From an uncultured Lachnospiraceae bacterium (GTDB lineage Bacteria > Bacillota > Clostridia > Lachnospirales > Lachnospiraceae), in contig CAOKWI010000005.1 of the NCBI GenBank assembly GCA_948473115.1, positions 34,574 through 98,573 of the forward strand: DNA of 64,000 nt, written 5' to 3'. Shown here in pieces: positions 7,960 to 15,894 of the stretch (its first letter is position 1; every line of letters begins with the position of its first letter). Below the pieces are notes generated by a model. The model saw only the letters and a program-made list of their open reading frames with translations. It did no database searches and was not told the DNA's origin. The position numbers and the translations under genes are program-made.

Positions 7960-10837
7960 TGAATTTAGAGACAAGATAATCGGCATATTGACAAGCAGAC
8001 TGACGCTGCTGACCCTGTTTTTCTGCGTTCTTGGCGGGATACTGGCATACCGCTGCTTTGACCTGCAGATTGTGCACGGGGAAGAGTATCTGAACGACTT
8101 CATCCTGCAGATCGAGAAGACCAGGGATATCACCAGTACCCGGGGCAATATCTACGACAGGAACGGGGATCTGCTTGCCTACAACGAACTGGCATATTCC
8201 GTGAAAATAGAGGATGTGTTTGAAACCGACAGGTATAAAAACAGGAACCTGAACGAGACGATCTTCCGCCTGATCCAGATGGTGGAGAAGAACGGTGACA
8301 GTGTGATCACTGATTTCAAGGTCTATATTGACGAGGACGGAGAATTTGCGTATACCACGGAGGGGACAAGCCTTCTGCGGTTTCTGGCTGACGCCTACGG
8401 GCATCCGACCATAGATGAGCTGACGGATGAGGAAAGGACAGCCACGGCCAGGGAGCTGATGGAGTACTTAAGCAGCACAAAGCGCTTTGCCATCGGGGCA
8501 TACGAGGATCCGGACAATTCCAAGAGCACTTTTCTGCCGGGGGAGGGGTATTCCCAGGAGGACTGGCTGAAGATGGTGACCATCCGCTATGCCATGAGCC
8601 TGACTTCCTTCCGGAAATATATAGGGACCACGGTGGCCACCAACGTGAACGAGAGGACCAGGGCGGTCATTCTGGAAAATGCGGATGTGCTGCCCGGCGT
8701 CAGGATCGAGGAGGATACCATCCGCAAATATGTGGACAGCAAGTACTTTGCCCATGTGCTGGGTTATACCGGCAAGATTTCCTCCGATGAACTGACGGAG
8801 CTGAACAGGCAGGTGGAAGCCGCGGGAGGCAGTCCGGATACATACAGTATCAATGACGTGGTGGGCAAGAGCGGCATTGAGGCGTATCTGGAGACCACGC
8901 TTCAAGGGCAGAAGGGCTATGAGAAGGTGGTGGTGGACAATACCGGCAAGGTGATCACCATCCTGGAGACCCAGGAGCCGCTGTCAGGCCAGGATGTCTA
9001 TCTGACCATTGACAGGGAGCTGACGAAGGCCGTCTATAACATCATGGAGCAGAAGCTTGCCGGCCTGGTTTCCAGCAAGATCATCAACACGAAGGAATAT
9101 GTTGCCGCCCCGGGCTCCGGCAGCGCGGAGATCAAGATACCGATCTATGATGTGTACTTTGCCATGTTCAACAACAGCATTATCGATATGAAGCATCTGG
9201 CCCTTGACAATGCGGGGGAGATGGAACGCCAGGTGTACGAGAGATATCTGACCTACAAGCAGAATGTCTATGATACGCTGCTCCACGAGCTGACGGAGGG
9301 TTTGACTCCCTATAACAGACTGACCAAGGAGTATCAGGTATACCAGAGCAATATCGTCACCCTGCTGAACCGTAACGGCGTGATCATGAGCGAGGCGGTG
9401 GATGCCAATGACGCCACGCAGATCGCCTGGGCCACGGACGAGGTCATCAGCTTAAATGAATATCTCAAATACTGTATCGCGCAGAACTGGATCGATGTGA
9501 GCAAACTGGATCTGGACGCCAAATATTCAGATTCCGCGGAGATCTATGCGAAGCTGCTGGATTATATCATAGCGTCAATAGACAAGAATACAGAATTTCA
9601 GAAGCGCTTTTACAAATATATGCTTCTCTCAGATGCGATCACGGGGAAGGATGTCTGTATGATCCTCTGTGAGCAGAACAGGATAGAGATATCGCTGGAG
9701 GATGAAGAGGCGCTGTATTCCGGCAGGATGAGCGCCTACGATTTCATGCTGAACCGCATTAAAAATCTGGATGTCACCCCGGCGCAGCTGGCCCTTGATC
9801 CCTGTAACGCGTCCGTGGTGATCACGGATGTAAACACGGGGGATGTGCTGGCCATGGTTTCCTATCCCGGATATGATAATAACAAGATGGCCAATTCCAT
9901 TGACGCGGAATATTATGCCCAGCTGAACGCGGATAAATCGAGTCCCCAGCTGAACTATGCCACCCAGTATAAGGCGGCTCCGGGATCCACCTTTAAGATG
10001 GTGGCCGCTACGGCGGGGCTGATGGAAGGCGTGATCGACCTCCATGAGAGGGTCAACTGTGTGGGTACTTTCGAGGAAATCACTCCGCCGCCCAGATGCT
10101 GGAGGCGTTCCGGACACGGAAATGAGACGCTGACCACGGCGATCAGGGATTCCTGCAACTATTATTTCTTTAATGTGGGTTACCAGCTTTCCATCCGCTC
10201 GGGGGTCTATAACGAGACGGAGGGGTTAAACACATTGTACCGTTATGCGGATCAATTCGGGCTGACGGAGAAATCCGGTGTGGAGATCACGGAGTACGAG
10301 CCCGACTTTTCGGATATCGACCCTGCCCGCTCCTCTATCGGTCAGGGCGGAACCAGCTATACCACCGCGGGACTGGCACGGTATATCACCACGGTGGCTA
10401 ACAGCGGAACCTGCTATTACCTGACGCTGATCGACAAGATTACGGATTCGGAGGGTGTGGTGCTGGAGGAGCACGAGCCGGACATCCGTAATACGGTGGA
10501 GCTTCCCCAGGAATACTGGGACGCCATCCATCTGGGAATGCGCCAGGTGGTGGAGAACAAGACTTATTTCAGCAATCTGGCAGTCAATGTGGCGGGCAAG
10601 ACCGGTACTGCGGAGCAGACCTCCTCCAGGCCGAACCATGCGCTGTTTGTATGCTATGCGCCTTACGAGGAGCCGGAGATCGCCATGACTGTCAGGATTC
10701 CTTTCGGGTATTCCTCGGACCATGCGGCCCAGGCGGCAAGGGATATCATTAAATATTACTACGGTCTGGCGGAAGAGGAGGAACTGATCACGGGTACGGC
10801 GGATGCTCCTGATGCCGGAATATCCAACGAAATGTAG
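7952..10837 (+). CDS. mrdA: Penicillin-binding protein 2 (elongation transpeptidase) with large insertion
   Basis: This 961-residue class B PBP cross-links peptidoglycan during elongation. It has an N-terminal transmembrane helix (about 15-33), a PBP dimerisation domain ('TRGNIYDRNGDLLAYN', 'VVGKSGIEAYLE') and a transpeptidase domain with all three catalytic motifs: STFK (in 'APGSTFKMVAA'), SCN and KTG (in 'AGKTGTAEQ'). It is clearly longer than the usual 600-750 residues because a mostly helical region of about 250 residues (roughly 365-620) is inserted ahead of the active-site serine motif. Translation begins at TTG behind AAGGAG, overlapping mreD. Confidence 0.95.
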   Translation: MFDEFRDKIIGILTSRLTLLTLFFCVLGGILAYRCFDLQIVHGEEYLNDFILQIEKTRDITSTRGNIYDRNGDLLAYNELAYSVKIEDVFETDRYKNRNLNETIFRLIQMVEKNGDSVITDFKVYIDEDGEFAYTTEGTSLLRFLADAYGHPTIDELTDEERTATARELMEYLSSTKRFAIGAYEDPDNSKSTFLPGEGYSQEDWLKMVTIRYAMSLTSFRKYIGTTVATNVNERTRAVILENADVLPGVRIEEDTIRKYVDSKYFAHVLGYTGKISSDELTELNRQVEAAGGSPDTYSINDVVGKSGIEAYLETTLQGQKGYEKVVVDNTGKVITILETQEPLSGQDVYLTIDRELTKAVYNIMEQKLAGLVSSKIINTKEYVAAPGSGSAEIKIPIYDVYFAMFNNSIIDMKHLALDNAGEMERQVYERYLTYKQNVYDTLLHELTEGLTPYNRLTKEYQVYQSNIVTLLNRNGVIMSEAVDANDATQIAWATDEVISLNEYLKYCIAQNWIDVSKLDLDAKYSDSAEIYAKLLDYIIASIDKNTEFQKRFYKYMLLSDAITGKDVCMILCEQNRIEISLEDEEALYSGRMSAYDFMLNRIKNLDVTPAQLALDPCNASVVITDVNTGDVLAMVSYPGYDNNKMANSIDAEYYAQLNADKSSPQLNYATQYKAAPGSTFKMVAATAGLMEGVIDLHERVNCVGTFEEITPPPRCWRRSGHGNETLTTAIRDSCNYYFFNVGYQLSIRSGVYNETEGLNTLYRYADQFGLTEKSGVEITEYEPDFSDIDPARSSIGQGGTSYTTAGLARYITTVANSGTCYYLTLIDKITDSEGVVLEEHEPDIRNTVELPQEYWDAIHLGMRQVVENKTYFSNLAVNVAGKTGTAEQTSSRPNHALFVCYAPYEEPEIAMTVRIPFGYSSDHAAQAARDIIKYYYGLAEEEELITGTADAPDAGISNEM

Positions 10838-10858
10838 GAAGGGGTGTCAACTGGAAGG

Positions 10859-11530
10859 ATGAAAGACGCAGTATTGATCAAGAGTTTCCCTAAGGGAATC
10901 TCACTTTTCCTGAATGAAGAAGCTTCCTTTGAGAAGATCCTGGAGGAGCTTGCCAGCAAGTTTTCAGGGGCAAAGAGTTTTTTTGGCACGGCCTGCATGG
11001 CTCTCTCCATTGACGGGAGAGAGGTCAGCAGCGCGGAGGAGATCGCAATCCTGGATACCATTCACCAGAACAGTAATCTGAGCATTGCCTGTATCGTGGG
11101 CAGGGATGAGGCCGCCAACAGGAATTTCATCAAGGCGCTGGCCCATATGGAGAAAAAGCTCAGCGGCGGAGAGGATGGACAGTTTTTTAAGGGCACCCTG
11201 AAAAATAACGAAGTGATAGAGACGGAGAACAGCATCATCATCCTGGGGGATGTCTATCCCGGGAGCGCGATCATCAGCGCCCGGAATATCATTGTCCTGG
11301 GCGGACTCTACGGAGAAGCCTACGCAGGCGGAAACGGCAGGGAGGGAGCCTTTGTGGCAGCGCTTGAAATGGAGCCGGAGAGAATCAAGATCGGCGATTT
11401 CAAATATAAAGCAGGTACAAAACAGTCAAAATGGAGTATACGCCAGAAGGTACAGCCGAAAATCGCATATGTGAAGAACGAAAAGATAATATTTGATTCC
11501 TTTACGAAAGATTTGCTGAGTTCTTTTTAA
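10859..11530 (+). CDS. minC: Septum site-determining protein MinC
   Basis: The 223-residue FtsZ inhibitor has an N-terminal domain and a C-terminal beta-helix marked by 'IIILGDVYPGSAIISARNIIVLGGLYGEAYAG'. The ATG at 10859 is preferred over the GTG at 10844 because family members begin only a few residues before the 'VLIKSF'-type strand and AGGAAGGGG lies about 14 bases upstream. The choice is not certain. It heads minCDE, and its TAA overlaps a perfect hairpin. Confidence 0.93.
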   Translation: MKDAVLIKSFPKGISLFLNEEASFEKILEELASKFSGAKSFFGTACMALSIDGREVSSAEEIAILDTIHQNSNLSIACIVGRDEAANRNFIKALAHMEKKLSGGEDGQFFKGTLKNNEVIETENSIIILGDVYPGSAIISARNIIVLGGLYGEAYAGGNGREGAFVAALEMEPERIKIGDFKYKAGTKQSKWSIRQKVQPKIAYVKNEKIIFDSFTKDLLSSF

Positions 11531-11551
11531 GGAACTGCCGGACAGTTCCTT
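11529..11551. repeat. Perfect AAGGAACTG hairpin at the minC stop codon
   Basis: AAGGAACTG-CCGGA-CAGTTCCTT is a perfect 9-bp stem whose first two bases are the end of the minC TAA. The same TAAGGAACTG string is found at the lspA stop (20389). No T-run follows, so it probably does not terminate transcription in minCDE. Confidence 0.8.
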
Positions 11552-11593
11552 GGAATTCGGAGGACGACAAAAATAAAATGGAGGATTTGAATC

Positions 11594-12388
11594 ATGGAAA
11601 GTCAGGTCATTGTCGTCACTTCAGGAAAAGGCGGTGTGGGGAAGACCACCACATCAGCAAATGTCGGAACAGGTCTTGCGAAGCTGGGGAAGAAAGTGTG
11701 TCTGATCGATACGGACATCGGCCTGCGCAATCTGGATGTAGTGATGGGGCTGGAGAACCGGATCGTCTATAATCTGGTGGACGTTGTGGAGGGAAACTGC
11801 CGCGTGAAGCAGGCCCTGATCAGGGACAAGAGGCATCCGGGGCTGTATCTCATGCCCTCGGCACAGACAAGGGATAAGTCCGCCGTGTCCCCGGGGCAGA
11901 TGGTAAAGGTCATCGAGCATTTGAAAGAGCAGTTTGATTACATTATCCTGGACTGTCCGGCGGGGATCGAACAGGGCTTCCAGAATGCCATTGCCGGCGC
12001 TGACAGGGCGCTGGTGGTCACCACGCCGGAAGTCTCGGCGATCCGCGACGCGGACCGGATCATCGGTCTGCTGGAGGCAAACGGCTTTAAACAGATGGAT
12101 CTGATCCTCAACCGTCTCCGGATGGATATGGTGCGGAAGGGAGATATGATGTCGGCCCAGGATGTGGTGGATATTCTTGCCATTCCGCTGATCGGCATCG
12201 TCCCCGACGACGAGAACGTGGTCATTTCCACCAATCAGGGCGAGCCCCTGGTGGGCAGCGACTGCCCGGCGGGACAGGCATATGCCAATGTGGTGCTGCG
12301 GGTAGAGGGTAAGGAAGTGCCTTTCATGAATTTTGAGAAGGGGATTTCTTTCTGGACGAGGGTAACGGGAATTTTCCATAAAGCATAA
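11594..12388 (+). CDS. minD: Septum site-determining ATPase MinD
   Basis: The 264-residue ParA/MinD-family ATPase recruits MinC to the membrane. The deviant Walker A 'GKGGVGKTT', 'LIDTDIGLRNLDVVMGLENR', 'DYIILDCPAGIEQGF' and a C-terminal amphipathic tail (about 245-264) are present. GGAGGATTTGAATC precedes the ATG. It lies between minC and minE. Confidence 0.97.
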   Translation: MESQVIVVTSGKGGVGKTTTSANVGTGLAKLGKKVCLIDTDIGLRNLDVVMGLENRIVYNLVDVVEGNCRVKQALIRDKRHPGLYLMPSAQTRDKSAVSPGQMVKVIEHLKEQFDYIILDCPAGIEQGFQNAIAGADRALVVTTPEVSAIRDADRIIGLLEANGFKQMDLILNRLRMDMVRKGDMMSAQDVVDILAIPLIGIVPDDENVVISTNQGEPLVGSDCPAGQAYANVVLRVEGKEVPFMNFEKGISFWTRVTGIFHKA

Positions 12389-12402
12389 GGAGGAGCAGTG
12401 AA

Positions 12403-12696
12403 ATGAGACATTTCTTTCGCAGAAAAAGCTCCTGCCAGATCGCCAAGGACAGATTAAAGATTCTGCTGATCTCAGACAGGGTCAACTGCTCGCCGGAAAT
12501 GATGGAGCTTATCAAGACCGATATCGCCAAGGTGATATCGAAGTATATGAAAATAGACGCGGAAAACATAGAGATCCAGATCAGTACAGTGGGAAGCAGG
12601 ACTGGCAAAGGAGCAGGCGGCAAGCATCCGATGCTGTACGCCAACATTCCGATTCTGGATACGACAACGCAGGAACATGCGCTGAATACAAAGTAG
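12403..12696 (+). CDS. minE: Cell division topological specificity factor MinE
   Basis: The 97-residue protein carries the MinE pattern: an N-terminal amphipathic stretch, 'AKDRLKILLISDRVNCSPEMM' as the MinD-interacting helix, and the C-terminal topological domain 'DIAKVISKYMKIDAENIEI'. MinE stimulates MinD ATPase and drives pole-to-pole oscillation. Fourteen bases separate it from minD, with AAGGAGGAG as the ribosome binding site. Confidence 0.95.
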   Translation: MRHFFRRKSSCQIAKDRLKILLISDRVNCSPEMMELIKTDIAKVISKYMKIDAENIEIQISTVGSRTGKGAGGKHPMLYANIPILDTTTQEHALNTK

Positions 12697-12760
12697 CCTT
12701 GTAAATATAATATGATTTTTCAAGTACAGGGCAGCTTTGCTTAGAAAGTATGGTAGCAGA

Positions 12761-13876
12761 ATGTTTAGAAACTACAGGATAAGAGATTATGACTTTAAAC
12801 TGATGGCCATGATACTGGCATTGGCATCCATTGGTATCATGGCCATCGGGAGCGCCGAAGAGTCCCTCCAGAAGCGGCAGCTTGCAGGGGTGGTCGCGGG
12901 AGCCGTGGCGATGATCATAATATCATTTTTCAATTATTCACTGATATTGAAATTGTATTGGCTCATGTATATCGCCAATATCGGACTGCTGGGTCTGGTC
13001 ATGTTCACCAGCGCGGGAGATGACGCCAAAGGAGCGCAGAGATGGCTGGAAATCGGCAGTTTGAGATTTCAACCTTCAGAAACTGCGAAAATCTTGTTGA
13101 TTTTATTCTTTGCACAGTTTATTATGAGATATAGGAAGAAGATCAATACGGTTGGGTTCATTGTGTGCGCTGTTATTCTGGCCGCGGTTCCGTGGGTGAT
13201 GATCTATAAGCAGCCGGATTTATCCACCAGTATTGTAATCATTGTCGTATTCTGTTTTGTAATGTTTGCAGGAGGGATCAGCTGGAAGCTTGTGGTCGGC
13301 GCTTTTGCCGTCGCCATTCCCGCAGTGGCCATCGTCATATCACTGGCGCTGCAGCCGGACAATGGGATCCTGACGGACTATCAGCGGGGGCGTATCCTGG
13401 CTTTCGTGTATCCCCAGGAGTATGCCACCACGACGGCATATCAACAGTTGAATTCGGTGACAGCCATCGCCTCGGGACAGCTGGACGGCAAAGGATATAA
13501 GAACAACGAGATCACCTCCGTTAAAAACGGCAATTTCATTTCGGAGGCGCAGACGGATTTCATCTTCGCGGTGATCGGAGAGGAATTTGGTTTTAAGGGA
13601 AGTATCGCTGTCATTGTTCTTCTCATGGGGATTTCACTGGAATGTGTCTCCGTCGCCAGAAAGGCGAAGGATACGGCGGGGACGGTCATTGCGGCTGGAA
13701 TGGGAGGAATGGTGGCTTTTCAGGGCTTTGTCAATATCGGCGTGGCAACCTTTATCCTGCCAAACACGGGATTGCCGTTGCCCTTTGTGAGCTACGGATT
13801 GACTTCCCTGATGAGCCTTTTTATGGGCATGGGGTTTGTCCTGAATGTAAGGCTTCAGGCAAGGAGAGCAAAATAG
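12761..13876 (+). CDS. rodA: SEDS-family peptidoglycan polymerase RodA
   Basis: The 371-residue polytopic protein of the FtsW/RodA/SpoVE family polymerises glycan strands with PBP2. It has about ten membrane segments, 'GAQRWLEIGSLRFQPSETAKI' and the C-terminal 'PNTGLPLPFVSYGLTSLMSLFMG' signature. The block with mreBCD, PBP2 and min supports RodA over FtsW. The ATG at 12761 is chosen because relatives begin near 'FRNYRIRDYDFKL'; an in-frame TTG at 12737 is possible and neither has a strong ribosome binding site. Confidence 0.92.
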   Translation: MFRNYRIRDYDFKLMAMILALASIGIMAIGSAEESLQKRQLAGVVAGAVAMIIISFFNYSLILKLYWLMYIANIGLLGLVMFTSAGDDAKGAQRWLEIGSLRFQPSETAKILLILFFAQFIMRYRKKINTVGFIVCAVILAAVPWVMIYKQPDLSTSIVIIVVFCFVMFAGGISWKLVVGAFAVAIPAVAIVISLALQPDNGILTDYQRGRILAFVYPQEYATTTAYQQLNSVTAIASGQLDGKGYKNNEITSVKNGNFISEAQTDFIFAVIGEEFGFKGSIAVIVLLMGISLECVSVARKAKDTAGTVIAAGMGGMVAFQGFVNIGVATFILPNTGLPLPFVSYGLTSLMSLFMGMGFVLNVRLQARRAK

Positions 13877-13898
13877 CAGAAGTAAGTGGGGTAAAACT

Positions 13899-14297
13899 AT
13901 GATGAATATCGCTTTGATCGCACATGACGCCAAGAAGAAACTGATGCAGAACTTTTGCATCGCGTACAGGGGGATCCTGAGCAAGAACGAGCTGTTTGCC
14001 ACAGGAACCACGGGGCGTCTGATTGAGGAGGTCACAAACCTGAACATTCATAAATACCTGGCGGGACATCTGGGAGGCGAACAGCAGATCGGCGCGCAGA
14101 TTGAGCATAACCAGATCGACCTGGTGATCTTTCTGAGAGATCCGCTGACGCCCAAGCCCCATGAACCTGATGTGAACAATGTGGTGAAGCTTTGCGATAT
14201 GTACAATATACCGCTGGCGACCAACCTGGCCAGCGCAGAACTGTTGATCAAGTCCCTTGACAGAGGAGATTTAGAGTGGCGTGAAATGTACAGATAG
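13899..14297 (+). CDS. mgsA: Methylglyoxal synthase
   Basis: The 132-residue enzyme converts dihydroxyacetone phosphate to methylglyoxal plus phosphate, a phosphate-recovery bypass of lower glycolysis. 'IALIAHDAKKK', 'ATGTTGRLIEE' (phosphate site) and 'VIFLRDPLTPKPHEPDV' carrying the catalytic Asp are clear. It follows rodA by 22 bp and overlaps the downstream carboxypeptidase by 17 bp. Confidence 0.97.
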   Translation: MMNIALIAHDAKKKLMQNFCIAYRGILSKNELFATGTTGRLIEEVTNLNIHKYLAGHLGGEQQIGAQIEHNQIDLVIFLRDPLTPKPHEPDVNNVVKLCDMYNIPLATNLASAELLIKSLDRGDLEWREMYR

Positions 14298-15270
14298 AAA
14301 AATGATCAGAAGGATCCTGTGCCTGTTGTGTGCCTGTGGGCTTTTGCTCACGGGATGCGGTGGGCTGCCCTGTGACCTGGCCTATGGCGGGAACTCACAG
14401 ATCAGCAGCTTCAATGTGGTCTCCCGGCAGGACAGGAATGTTGCGGAGCCTTTTGCCGCCGGTCTGTGTGTGGTGACGGAGGACGTCACGGATGATGAGA
14501 ATGTGGACATGTCCCAGGCCGGAGCGGCGATTCTTTTTGACCTGAATAACAGGGAAATCCTGTATGCAAAGAGTGCGCATGAAGTCCTGCATCCGGCCAG
14601 TCTGACCAAGGTGATGACAGCCCTTGTGGCCCTGCAGCACGGCAGTCTGGATCAGAGGCTGACCGCTACGCCGTCAGTCAATATCACGGAGGCGGGGGCA
14701 CAGCTCTGCGGACTGAAAAGCGGGGATTCCATGACGCTGGATCAGGCGCTGCGGATCCTGCTGGTGTACTCGGCCAATGATGTGGCCATGCTGATTGCGG
14801 AGAACATAGGCGGTACGGTGGAAAATTTTGTGGAGATGATGAACCAGGAGGCCAGAAGGCTGGGCGCCACCAACACCCATTTTTCCAATCCAAATGGCCT
14901 GACGGACGCGGAGCATTACACCACGGCCTACGATCTTTACCTGATCTTTAATGAGGCGGTAAAATACGAAACCTTCAATGAAATCATACAGATGACCGCG
15001 TACCAGACCACCTATCTGGACAAGGACGGCAAGGAGAAGAGCTTTGACAAGACCACCACCAACCTTTTTGTCAGGGGGGATTATCAGGCTCCGGCAAATG
15101 TAACGGTCATCGGAGGCAAGACAGGAACCACCCAGGCGGCAGGGCATTGCCTGATGCTTCTGGCCAGGGATTCCGGCGGTGCGCCTTATATCGCGATTGT
15201 GCTCGGGTCGGACGCGACAGAGACGCTGTACAGGGAGATGACAGACCTGTTGGACGAGATTCATAAATAG
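14281..15270 (+). CDS. D-alanyl-D-alanine carboxypeptidase (S11 family, lipoprotein)
   Basis: The 329-residue serine DD-carboxypeptidase trims pentapeptide stems. The active-site motifs are SLTK (in 'PASLTKVMTAL'), SAN and KTG (in 'GGKTGTTQAAG'). A lipobox-like 'LLLTGC' ends the N-terminal hydrophobic segment, so it is probably a lipoprotein on the outer membrane face. GTG at 14281 follows AGAGGAG at 12 bases; ATG at 14302 is an alternative. The family's C-terminal beta domain (PBP5_C) is not evident. Confidence 0.92.
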   Translation: MKCTDRKMIRRILCLLCACGLLLTGCGGLPCDLAYGGNSQISSFNVVSRQDRNVAEPFAAGLCVVTEDVTDDENVDMSQAGAAILFDLNNREILYAKSAHEVLHPASLTKVMTALVALQHGSLDQRLTATPSVNITEAGAQLCGLKSGDSMTLDQALRILLVYSANDVAMLIAENIGGTVENFVEMMNQEARRLGATNTHFSNPNGLTDAEHYTTAYDLYLIFNEAVKYETFNEIIQMTAYQTTYLDKDGKEKSFDKTTTNLFVRGDYQAPANVTVIGGKTGTTQAAGHCLMLLARDSGGAPYIAIVLGSDATETLYREMTDLLDEIHK

Positions 15271-15273
15271 TAG

Positions 15274-15302
15274 TTGTTTTTTGCGTCAACATAAATTATA
15301 AT
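15274..15302 (+). promoter_or_regulatory. Sigma-A-type promoter for the P-loop gene
   Basis: TTGTTT at 15274-15279 and TATAAT at 15297-15302 are separated by 17 bp, placing a start site about 40 bp before the gene at 15349, which has GGAGGG as its ribosome binding site. The -10 is a perfect consensus. Confidence 0.65.
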
Positions 15303-15348
15303 AAAAATACGAGCAGTAAGACTAAAATTACTATAGGAGGGTATTCCA

Positions 15349-15768
15349 ATGGTTCAGCTGATTGTAGGTAAAAAGGGTAAGGGTAAGACGAAACAGTTAT
15401 TAGACAAGGTTAACAGCGAGATCAAGGAGATTTCCGGTAATATCGTATATCTGGATAAGAGCACCAAGCATATGTATGAGTTAAACAACAAGGTGCGTCT
15501 TATCGATGTGTCTCAGTGCGCTATAGAGAACAGCAGTGAATTTACAGGCTTTGTGTGCGGCATCCTCTCACAGGACCACGATCTGCAGCAGATGTATTTT
15601 GACAGCTTTTTAAAGCTCTCCCATCTGGAGGATCAGGACATCACTCCCACAGTGGAGAAATTAGAGAAGATCAGCAAGATCTTTGACGTGAACTTCATTC
15701 TGAGCATTTCCAAGGATGAGGATGAACTTCCCGAAGCCCTTAAGGAGAAGATCATTATTTCCCTGTAA
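15349..15768 (+). CDS. Small P-loop protein of unknown role
   Basis: The 139-residue protein begins with an apparent Walker A 'VGKKGKGKTKQLLDK' and has no obvious further NTPase motifs beyond a hydrophobic strand 'GNIVYLDKS'. Lachnospiraceae homologues are sometimes labelled PilT-like, but nothing here supports pilus function. It has its own promoter and is followed by 126 bp containing an attenuator-like hairpin. Codon use resembles highly expressed genes (many AAG, GGT, ATC). Confidence 0.6.
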   Translation: MVQLIVGKKGKGKTKQLLDKVNSEIKEISGNIVYLDKSTKHMYELNNKVRLIDVSQCAIENSSEFTGFVCGILSQDHDLQQMYFDSFLKLSHLEDQDITPTVEKLEKISKIFDVNFILSISKDEDELPEALKEKIIISL

Positions 15769-15847
15769 TTTGTATTACAACCTGAATCTTTTTACAGGAT
15801 TCTGGCGGTTTTGAGTATAAATATAGCATTATAATGGCAAGCGTTGT

Positions 15848-15880
15848 AAAGCCTCGGATGACAGCCGGGGCTTTGATTTT
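15848..15880 (+). terminator. Terminator-like hairpin just before the HlyD-like gene
   Basis: AAAGCCTCGG (15848-15857) pairs with CCGGGGCTTT (15865-15874) and is followed by GATTTT. It ends only seven bases or so before the GGAGG of the gene at 15895, so it could either end the upstream transcript or act as an attenuator on the downstream gene. Confidence 0.6.
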
Positions 15881-15894
15881 GGAGGCAGGTTCTT

